This document shows positions 15,096 through 21,242 of a stretch of 21,242 nt of DNA, one piece after another. Made by a program: the position numbers and the translations under genes. Under the pieces are notes generated by a model, which was given only the letters and a program-made list of their open reading frames with translations, had not been told where the DNA came from and did no database searches. Numbering within the stretch: position 1 is the first letter of the stretch; every line of letters begins with the position of its first letter. Source of the stretch: an uncultured Enterocloster sp. (lineage in GTDB: Bacteria > Bacillota > Clostridia > Lachnospirales > Lachnospiraceae); the NCBI GenBank assembly GCA_944382045.1, contig CALWMT010000011.1, positions 1 through 21,242 of the forward strand. The letters run 5' to 3'.

Positions 15096-16991
15096 TCACC
15101 GTACATTGATATGGACCAGGGTGGCCAGCTTGCTGTCACTCCTCTGCTCCCTGGCATCCTGGGTATAAAAATTGTAATCAAATTTCAGATGCACCAGCTG
15201 CCAGGGCTCTGCCTGAATCTCGTGCTCCATCACATTGGTCCGCAGGGAGAGCCGTTCCTGTTCTCCATTTTCATGGGTGATGGTGATCAGCTCTCCGCCC
15301 TCCAGAATTCCGGGGAAGACAAATTCCAGCTCAATCACGCCCTCGTCACCGCTCATCACTGTGATCTCGCTGTGCTCGTCCATCCAGTCATCGTAGTCAT
15401 AATATCCGTAGTCCACATGAACCTTAATATCCTTCACTGCGTCCGTGATATCCACATAGGCATTGTGGGCCGGGTCCTCCTTGAGCACCAGGGTGCTGTC
15501 GTCCACCAGCCCCATATCCTGAATGCTGTCAATAAAGACTACCTGGGTGAGCTCCGCCATCCGGTCCTTCTGGAAGACCTTGAAAAAGGTGCGGGCATCA
15601 AAGTCGCTGACCTCAAAGGTATTTCCCAAAATATAGATGGTCTTTCCCTCCACGTCCTCCCCGTACTTCTCCCTTGTCACCTCGGCCAGGGAATTATAGC
15701 GGCTCTGCTCCGGCCACAGGTAGAGGGTCGGGAAGCAGCTCCGGTAAAAAAGCTCCGCAGGAAGCATGAAAAGCACATAGCCTGCAATCAGAGCCCCCCA
15801 GGGCCAGAACCTCTTCAAATAAAATTCCGGCCGAATTCCTTCCGTGAGCGTCCCATACATATAGGACATAAACAGAAGCGCCGCCGTGTAGGAGACGTAA
15901 ATCCAGCGCATTTCCACGCGGATGGTCACGCTGGAGGCCGCAATGCAGGCCCCGATAAAGAGCACAAACAGCCCGATATTCTTCAGGACCCTCTGTCTTT
16001 TTTCCTTCTCCTTTTCCTTCACAGTCCGCCAGAGAAAGCCCGCAGCCAGAAGAAGAATCATGGCATCCGCCAGAAGCACCAGCGCCTTCACCCACAGGGG
16101 AGTCACCGCCCAGGGGCAGCCATTCAGATGCTCCGGCCCCAGATTCCAGCCAAAAATGTAGCCCACCTGATTGCAGGCAAAGACAATGGCCTGGCGGATG
16201 TCAAAGGTCTCCGCCACCTGGGTACGCCCGGTTCCCGCGGGCAGCACGGTTCCAATAACCAAGAACCGTATAAGCTGCATGAGGAGAAATACCCCCGCTG
16301 CCGCTGCCCATTTTCGGAGGTCCCTGCTCCTTCTTACTGCCAGAGCGAAAAGCAGCAGGGGCAGGAGAACCATGTAGCGCTCGTGGACAAAGCACACGCC
16401 AAAATACAGGGCGCAGCCTATGTAAAACAGGCGGTCCTTCCCCTCCTCATTGACATAGCGGTACAGGCACCAGAGAATACCAATGGCCATCCACAGGGCC
16501 ATGGTCTCCATCAGCCCCAGCACCTGTCCAATCTGGTAATAGGCCATCCGGGTCACGAGGTACATAAGGCCGCACACAAAGCCCACGGCCTTCGACCGGG
16601 ACAGGCGCCGCGCCATAAAATATATTGTCCAGGCTGCCCCGGTGTTGAGCAGAATGTTGATGGGCACAAACCAGGCCACATGATTTCCCACCACCGCCAT
16701 CTCCAGCCAGGCAGCCAAATAATAGAGGAAGCGGAATCGGGTGCTTCCGATGGGGAACACATACTCCAGAAAGCTCTGCTCCCCGTAGCAGGACCAGAGA
16801 TACAGATCATCCATATAGAGTCCCCGGATTTCCACCCCTCGGTTGACCCACACGGCAAAGCCCAGAAGAAGGCCCATAAAAATCACATGGTCCTTCCACT
16901 CGTACTGCTTTTCCATGCGGGAAAAGCCGATGGCCATCCTCTCCCTGCGCTCCTTTTCCCCCTGCCTTGCCTTCTGATTCACTGCTGCCAT
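15096..16991 (-). CDS. GT-C-like membrane glycosyltransferase with C-terminal external domain
   Basis: 631 aa. A basic N-terminus (1-30) is followed by a first membrane segment (about 34-50) and an outer loop with YMDDLYLW (59-66); an Asp pair here is the usual catalytic motif of GT-C enzymes such as the protein O-mannosyltransferase type. About 10-11 membrane segments continue to about residue 420, and then a soluble domain of roughly 210 residues, mostly predicted beta with many acidic and aromatic residues, ends the protein. That tail probably lies outside the cell and may bind acceptor glycan. The ATG follows AAGGAGG with 8 nt spacing. It lies 68 nt after the GT2 gene. The donor would be a lipid-phosphate sugar, possibly supplied by the GtrB-like enzyme of this cluster. 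Exact activity is unknown. Confidence 0.7.
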   Translation of the reverse strand: MAAVNQKARQGEKERRERMAIGFSRMEKQYEWKDHVIFMGLLLGFAVWVNRGVEIRGLYMDDLYLWSCYGEQSFLEYVFPIGSTRFRFLYYLAAWLEMAVVGNHVAWFVPINILLNTGAAWTIYFMARRLSRSKAVGFVCGLMYLVTRMAYYQIGQVLGLMETMALWMAIGILWCLYRYVNEEGKDRLFYIGCALYFGVCFVHERYMVLLPLLLFALAVRRSRDLRKWAAAAGVFLLMQLIRFLVIGTVLPAGTGRTQVAETFDIRQAIVFACNQVGYIFGWNLGPEHLNGCPWAVTPLWVKALVLLADAMILLLAAGFLWRTVKEKEKEKRQRVLKNIGLFVLFIGACIAASSVTIRVEMRWIYVSYTAALLFMSYMYGTLTEGIRPEFYLKRFWPWGALIAGYVLFMLPAELFYRSCFPTLYLWPEQSRYNSLAEVTREKYGEDVEGKTIYILGNTFEVSDFDARTFFKVFQKDRMAELTQVVFIDSIQDMGLVDDSTLVLKEDPAHNAYVDITDAVKDIKVHVDYGYYDYDDWMDEHSEITVMSGDEGVIELEFVFPGILEGGELITITHENGEQERLSLRTNVMEHEIQAEPWQLVHLKFDYNFYTQDAREQRSDSKLATLVHINVR

Positions 16992-17027
16992 AGGCTCCGC
17001 CTCCTTGTATATTTGCTGTGTAAATCC

Positions 17028-17053
17028 CGCCTGTCAGGCGCATGCAGGCCTGC
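17028..17053 (-). repeat. Two small palindromes in an intergenic gap
   Basis: In the 68-nt gap between the GT2 gene and the GT-C-like gene lie CGCCTG-T-CAGGCG (17028-17040) and the perfect palindrome GCAGGCCTGC (17044-17053). They could form a small RNA stem that adjusts expression of the downstream gene, or be chance in GC-rich DNA. Confidence 0.3.
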
Positions 17054-17059
17054 TATGCA

Positions 17060-17845
17060 TCAGTCGTACTCCTTGTAGGCCCTCCGATATCCCCTCATCA
17101 AAAGGCGCACCACAGGCTCCGGCCAATACCGGGAAAACATTTCCCGCTCTTCCCTTCCCCTCCGGTCATCCTCCATGCAGGCCTTAGTGGCTGCCCCTCC
17201 GTGAACCCGGTAGAAAAGAAGAGGCCGCTCCTCACAGATAAACCGCCCCTTTTCACAGGCCAGCCGGTCCAGGCAGTCCCAGTCCAGGGCAAATGCAAGC
17301 CCGGATTTTATTAACGGCGTGCCCAAAGCCCGCTTATTGTAGGAGATGGCCGGACAGCAGATGGAATTGCCGAGCATCAGCGGCAGGCGCTTGATGAGCG
17401 TCCGGTCTGCCAGACAGCGCAGGCGCAGGGGCAGGCGCAGCAGACGCTTAACCATGAGCATAGCGTCTCCCGTGATGAGCCTTCCGTCCTTGACAATCAC
17501 ATAATCTGTGGTAAAGACCGTCATATCCCTATACCGGCGGATAGCCTGCTTTAGGCGCGCGCCGTAGTCCCTGTGGTACACATCGTCCTGGTGGGCAATG
17601 GTTACCCAATCCCCCTCTGCCATCGCATAGGCAAAATTCCAGTCCTCCGCTATGCCGCTCTCCCCCTGCCGCACATGATAGGGCAGAGCATATTTTTCCG
17701 CCAGCCCCTCGAGATAGGGGCTGGGGGTGGAGGTGCATAAAAGAATGGGCGAGGGGGAGCTCTGTCCCTTTAGGGAGCGGATACAGCTCTCCAGATAGGG
17801 AGAATCCCCGTAGGCCGGTATGGCATAAACGTGTTCGTATCTCAT
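17060..17845 (-). CDS. Family 2 glycosyltransferase
   Basis: 261 aa. A GT2 fold is seen from the N-terminal strand (VYAIPAYGDS, 6-15) through GIAEDWNFAY (64-73) to the metal-binding QDD (86-88) in IAHQDDVYH. The C-terminal half has a DWDC segment and ends basic. There are no membrane segments, so it acts at the cytoplasmic face, adding one sugar from a nucleotide donor to a growing lipid-linked chain. Its ATG overlaps the TGA of the preceding giant transferase gene by 4 nt, indicating coupled translation and probably action on the same glycan. The sugar cannot be assigned. Confidence 0.88.
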   Translation of the reverse strand: MRYEHVYAIPAYGDSPYLESCIRSLKGQSSPSPILLCTSTPSPYLEGLAEKYALPYHVRQGESGIAEDWNFAYAMAEGDWVTIAHQDDVYHRDYGARLKQAIRRYRDMTVFTTDYVIVKDGRLITGDAMLMVKRLLRLPLRLRCLADRTLIKRLPLMLGNSICCPAISYNKRALGTPLIKSGLAFALDWDCLDRLACEKGRFICEERPLLFYRVHGGAATKACMEDDRRGREEREMFSRYWPEPVVRLLMRGYRRAYKEYD

Positions 17846-20800
17846 GAAAAATCCTCTTCAATATTTTTCCAGGCCCCATCCAGGCTGAAATATTCCCGGA
17901 TATACTCCTGGCTGCGCCTGCACATGGCGCCAAGGCGGTCATTGTCCTGGTAAAGCGCCGTGATTTTCTCCGCGAAGGCCTCCGCCTCGTCCGCAATCTC
18001 CAGTGCTGTTTCCACAAAGGGGATGCCCTCCGCACCGATGGAGGTAGTCACCACGGCTGCGCCATTGTAGAGCGCCTCCAAAATCTTCCCCTTAACCCCG
18101 GCGCCATAGCGCAGAGGCACAGCCACCAGCTTGGTGGAGGCGTACATGTCCGCCAGCTCCTCGTCTGTCACAAAGCCCTTTATCACAATCCCGCTCTCCG
18201 GCGTCTCCAGGGCCCGTATCTCATCCGTGACCTTGGAGCCGGCCACCAAAAATTTCACATCCGGAAGCTGCCTTCTCACCAGGGGGAATATCTCCCGCGC
18301 AAACCACAGCACTGCGTCCGCGTTCGGCGGGTGGGCAAAGCCGCCCACAAACATGATATTCTCCCGCTTGGAGTAATCCGCGTCAATGTTCTCCAGGAAG
18401 GTGTCATACACGTACAGGGAAATTGCCTTGGCCCGGATGCTGGCGTCAATAGAGCGAATCACCTCTATCTCCACCGAGGAGGGATAGTAGGTCATATCCG
18501 CCTTGTACATCATGGTCAGCTCCATGGATTTCCAGTAATCCGCCTCCCGCTTGATGTCAATGTCCCCGGTGAGCTCATACTCCCTGGTGAGGCGCAGGAA
18601 ATGGAGGTCGTGTCCAAAGTAGATGACCTTCATGCTGGTGTAATCCCTGATATAATCCACATACTTGGTGGCGATGTGAGGCCGGTTCAGATAGGCGACC
18701 GCTATCTCGTTTCCGTTTTTCTTGAGCCAGTCCCAGATGCCGGCGGCATAGCTGTCCCCGTAGAGCACCTCAATGCCCATCTGCTCTAAGGTGGTGGTGT
18801 AGGGCTCCTCGTGCTGGAAATTGTCCCCCAGGAACTTGACCACAAAGCCCTTCTTCAAGAACATCTTCATGTAGAGGAAGGTGGCCTTGGAGCCTGCATC
18901 CCGGTCGTAGGTGGGCACATAGTGGTCCACCACCAGGATAATCCTCTTTCCCCGGCTTCTCTCCCTGGCCCTGAAGGGGTTGGGATTGCCGTCGTTTACA
19001 TACTGATTTTTAAATTCCTCCGCCCATTTTTCCTTGAGCTTCTTGAAATTCTCCACCTGATACCGCTTGAGGCCCGTGCCGTTCACATCTGTGCCGTTGG
19101 ACACGCCCTCAAAGTGGATGACCTTGGAGAGCGGCTGGTACACCACCCGGTATCCGGCCTTTCTCACCTCAAAGGCCAGGTCCGCGTCCTCGCAGTAGGC
19201 AGGGGTGTAGCGGACATCAAAGCCGCCAATCTGCTCCCACAGCTCTCTGCGGATCATAATGGAGGCCCCGGAGATATAGTCCACATCCTTCACATAGTTG
19301 TATTCCGGCTTATCCGGGTCATCCATGCGGCCGTAATTCCAGCCGGAGCCGTCGCTCCAGATGATGCCGCCTGCCTCCTGGAGCCGGCCGTCCGGATACA
19401 CCAGCTTAGACCCCACCATGCCGATAGTGGAATCGGATTCAATAAGCTTCACCAGGGAGGAGAGCCATCCCTCCGTCACCTGGGTGTCATTGTTCAAAAA
19501 GAGAATATATTTTCCCCGGGCCGCCTGGGCTGCCTGATTGCAGTTCAGAAGGAAGCCCTGGTTGGTCTTATTGCGCCGGATGACCAGGCCCTTCACATAT
19601 TTGTCCAGGTCCTTCGTGGCGTCCGTGGATACGTCGTCCGCAATGATGACCTCATAAGCCACATCCCCCGTATGGTCCAGGATGGAGGCCAGGCAGGCGT
19701 AGGTGTAATGCACCTGATTGTAGCAGGGAATCACGATGGACACCAGCGGTCCCTCCCAGCCCTCCGGCCCCTCTCTTCCCTCTCCGGGAACCTGGGCAAA
19801 TTCCAGCATCCCCCTGTCAAAGTAGGCCTGTCCGATTGCAAAATCGCCCTCTATCCGGCTGCGCCCCTCCCTCGTGGCATAAAGCCTTCCGTAGCGGATG
19901 GGGTGCTTTACCGTAGAAATTCCATAGTCCAGCACCTTGCGCTTTCTGGTTCCCTTGGGAAATACCCTGTTCGCCGCTGCGCCCAGCTTCCTCCTCCCCT
20001 TGAAGATCAGGGCCTCGTGGCGGTTCAGATAGGAGGCCAGCTTTCCCAGCTCGTCTATCTCATGGCGCAGGTCCTTTATCATGATCTCCAGATTCGCCAC
20101 ATGGTTGTTGGTCAGGCGCTGAACCTCCTGCTCCTTCCGGATTTGAAGATTTTTCTCCTCCACCTCGGCCTGGAGCTGGAGAATCCGGTCCTTGGCGCGG
20201 GCCAGCTCTGCATCCCTGGTTTTTAACTCCGAAAGGCTGGTGGTCTTCTGGACATAATTTGCGAGAATCCCCTGGGAGGCATCCCCGTGAACCCAGGCCT
20301 GAAATGCTTCCTCCATCCCGGCATAGACAGCCGCCAGGTCCTTTCCTATGCCGAATTCCTTCAGAAATTCCTCCTGGGAGGCACAGCCAAGCTCTTCAAG
20401 AAGCCCTGCATGTGCCCGGTAAAAGTAGAACAGCAGCCGGTATTTGATGAACCCTGCGGGAATGGGGAAGTCAAAGACCCACTCATAGTCCAGACACACC
20501 AGCCCGTCCTCTGTCTCCATAATATTCTCAAAGAGGCCGTCCACATTGCTGACCGCATAGGAAGCATCCTTTAAGGGCACGGTCTCCCCGAAGACCTCTT
20601 TGAAGCCCTCCGTCGGCTGAAAGCCCTCCGCCGTCTTCTCGGCCTTCCCCAGCACCCGGTCAAGGGCCGCCTCAATCTGTGCCTTCCACGGACGCAGCTT
20701 CCGGTCTGCGGGTACGTCCGCTTCCCTGCGGCCTGCGGCTTCCTCCCCGGGCACGCCTGTCTCCCCGCGGCCTGCGGCTTCCTCCCCGGGCACGCCTGTC

Positions 20801-21242
20801 TCCCCGCGGCCTGCGGCTGCCTCCCCGGGCACGCCTGTCTCCCCGCGGCCTGCGGCTGCCTCCCGCAGCTCCTCTGCCAGGACGTCCGCCAGGGTCCTCC
20901 CCTTTACAAAGGCGAAGCGGACGGACAAATGCTCTTGTTCCCCGGCATTCTTCCCGCCGCTGCCACTCTGGTTTTCGGCTCCCGCTGCCCCGTACTGGGG
21001 CGCAAGCACCGAGACGCCGGGATTGGTCCTCTTTAGCTGCTCGTACTTTCTTTCCATGGACTGGATATGTTCCTCTCCCGCTGGGCTTAAGGCCCGCTTT
21101 TCCACCCAGAGGCCTCCCTCCCCTTCGCAAATAGAGGTGCGGATGCGGAAGGCCTCCTTCCGCGTGCGGTTATATTTTACAAAAATAGTCCGCTCTCCAA
21201 GCTCCTCCCGGGAAGCGCACACCAAAAATCCCTTGGCCGTCT
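17842..21242 (-). CDS. Kinase-like / GT2 / GT4-like fusion glycosyltransferase (5' partial)
   Basis: At least 1127 aa; the frame runs open off the right edge, so the true start is outside. Residues are counted here from the first in-window TTG codon (21225). Residues about 1-320 look like an atypical kinase or aminoglycoside-phosphotransferase fold: VEK (41-43), a hinge-like FAFVKG (104-109), a D229-x4-N234 catalytic-loop pattern in NVDGLFENI and an Asp246 DFG-equivalent in CLDYEWVF. A 13-residue tandem repeat (122-173) interrupts it. A coiled coil follows (about 335-400). A GT2 domain starts at VSIVIPCYN (495-503), with ADD (529-531), the DxD-like NND (578-580) and CEDADL (678-683). The C-terminal part (about 760-1127) is a GT4-like domain with FVGGFAHPPN (959-968) and YGAGVKGKILEAL (1040-1052). 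It likely builds surface glycan in the cytoplasm and may phosphorylate it. Kinase function is inferred. Confidence 0.85.
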   Translation of the reverse strand, partial: TAKGFLVCASREELGERTIFVKYNRTRKEAFRIRTSICEGEGGLWVEKRALSPAGEEHIQSMERKYEQLKRTNPGVSVLAPQYGAAGAENQSGSGGKNAGEQEHLSVRFAFVKGRTLADVLAEELREAAAGRGETGVPGEAAAGRGETGVPGEEAAGRGETGVPGEEAAGRREADVPADRKLRPWKAQIEAALDRVLGKAEKTAEGFQPTEGFKEVFGETVPLKDASYAVSNVDGLFENIMETEDGLVCLDYEWVFDFPIPAGFIKYRLLFYFYRAHAGLLEELGCASQEEFLKEFGIGKDLAAVYAGMEEAFQAWVHGDASQGILANYVQKTTSLSELKTRDAELARAKDRILQLQAEVEEKNLQIRKEQEVQRLTNNHVANLEIMIKDLRHEIDELGKLASYLNRHEALIFKGRRKLGAAANRVFPKGTRKRKVLDYGISTVKHPIRYGRLYATREGRSRIEGDFAIGQAYFDRGMLEFAQVPGEGREGPEGWEGPLVSIVIPCYNQVHYTYACLASILDHTGDVAYEVIIADDVSTDATKDLDKYVKGLVIRRNKTNQGFLLNCNQAAQAARGKYILFLNNDTQVTEGWLSSLVKLIESDSTIGMVGSKLVYPDGRLQEAGGIIWSDGSGWNYGRMDDPDKPEYNYVKDVDYISGASIMIRRELWEQIGGFDVRYTPAYCEDADLAFEVRKAGYRVVYQPLSKVIHFEGVSNGTDVNGTGLKRYQVENFKKLKEKWAEEFKNQYVNDGNPNPFRARERSRGKRIILVVDHYVPTYDRDAGSKATFLYMKMFLKKGFVVKFLGDNFQHEEPYTTTLEQMGIEVLYGDSYAAGIWDWLKKNGNEIAVAYLNRPHIATKYVDYIRDYTSMKVIYFGHDLHFLRLTREYELTGDIDIKREADYWKSMELTMMYKADMTYYPSSVEIEVIRSIDASIRAKAISLYVYDTFLENIDADYSKRENIMFVGGFAHPPNADAVLWFAREIFPLVRRQLPDVKFLVAGSKVTDEIRALETPESGIVIKGFVTDEELADMYASTKLVAVPLRYGAGVKGKILEALYNGAAVVTTSIGAEGIPFVETALEIADEAEAFAEKITALYQDNDRLGAMCRRSQEYIREYFSLDGAWKNIEEDFS
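20707..20862 (-). repeat. Four tandem 39-nt repeats inside a coding region
   Basis: Four head-to-tail copies encode EAAAGRGETGVPG twice, EEAAGRGETGVPG and a diverged EEAAGRREADVPA. The unit is 39 nt, so copy-number change keeps the frame. It forms a Gly/Glu/Ala-rich linker in the kinase-like domain of the fusion glycosyltransferase. Confidence 0.92.

Noticed and set aside
14757..17078. A 773-codon open frame on the plus strand
   Set aside because: It lies antisense to two membrane protein genes that have good ribosome binding sites and cluster context. Its translation is rich in His, Pro, Gln and Gly with no recognisable domain, as expected for a shadow frame in GC-biased DNA.
18811..20226. 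A 471-codon open frame on the plus strand
   Set aside because: Antisense to the glycosyltransferase domains of the large fusion protein, whose motifs are unmistakable; no ribosome binding site or family features.
20707..20862. Regular 39-nt repeats as a possible CRISPR array
   Set aside because: The units are directly adjacent with no unique spacers and stay in frame inside a coding region, so they are a protein repeat.

Overview
The window looks like chromosomal DNA of a Gram-positive anaerobe, most likely a gut-type Clostridium or Lachnospiraceae. The grounds are strong AGGAGG-type ribosome binding sites, vegetative TTGACA/TATAAT-like promoters, secreted and lipoprotein signal peptides without other outer-membrane machinery, and the kinds of family present. 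The species cannot be named from sequence alone. Gene starts were chosen from Shine-Dalgarno placement. In several cases this gives a shorter protein than the longest open frame.

Left part (1-5155), mixed housekeeping and accessory genes: a zinc-dependent phospholipase C-like protein (+); a convergent two-gene unit (-) of a lipoprotein and a secreted ComEC-like metallo-beta-lactamase-fold protein; a divergent BCCT transporter (+) for betaine, carnitine or similar; and a small HPr-like protein (-) that has lost the phosphorylatable His and Ser.

Middle (5048-8414): a three-gene minus-strand operon with a near-consensus promoter. It encodes a TetR-type regulator and two tandem, homologous, secreted TolC-like coiled-coil proteins. 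No pump gene is adjacent. The operon ends at a large nested inverted repeat. A TGACA/TGTCA palindrome at the predicted transcription start is a likely operator for the TetR protein.

Right part (8497-21242): a minus-strand surface-polysaccharide cluster that begins beyond the right edge and ends at a classic terminator (8497-8527). In transcription order it holds: a giant protein with an atypical kinase-like domain, a coiled coil, a GT2 domain and a GT4-like domain (5' end cut by the window); a GT2 glycosyltransferase; two polytopic GT-C-like membrane proteins; rfbF, rfbG and rfbH, which make CDP-glucose, then CDP-4-keto-6-deoxyglucose, then the 3-deoxy intermediate of CDP-3,6-dideoxyhexoses; a LicD-family phosphotransferase; and a GtrB/DPM1-like polyprenyl-phosphate glycosyltransferase. 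Together they suggest a cell-surface glycan carrying an unusual dideoxy sugar, phospho-substituents, and sugars added outside the membrane from lipid-phosphate donors. The RfbI/AscD-type reductase, the final dideoxyhexose synthase, the flippase and the polymerase are not in the window.

No rRNA, tRNA, CRISPR array, insertion sequence or replication origin was recognised. No gene-free stretch exceeds about 260 bases.
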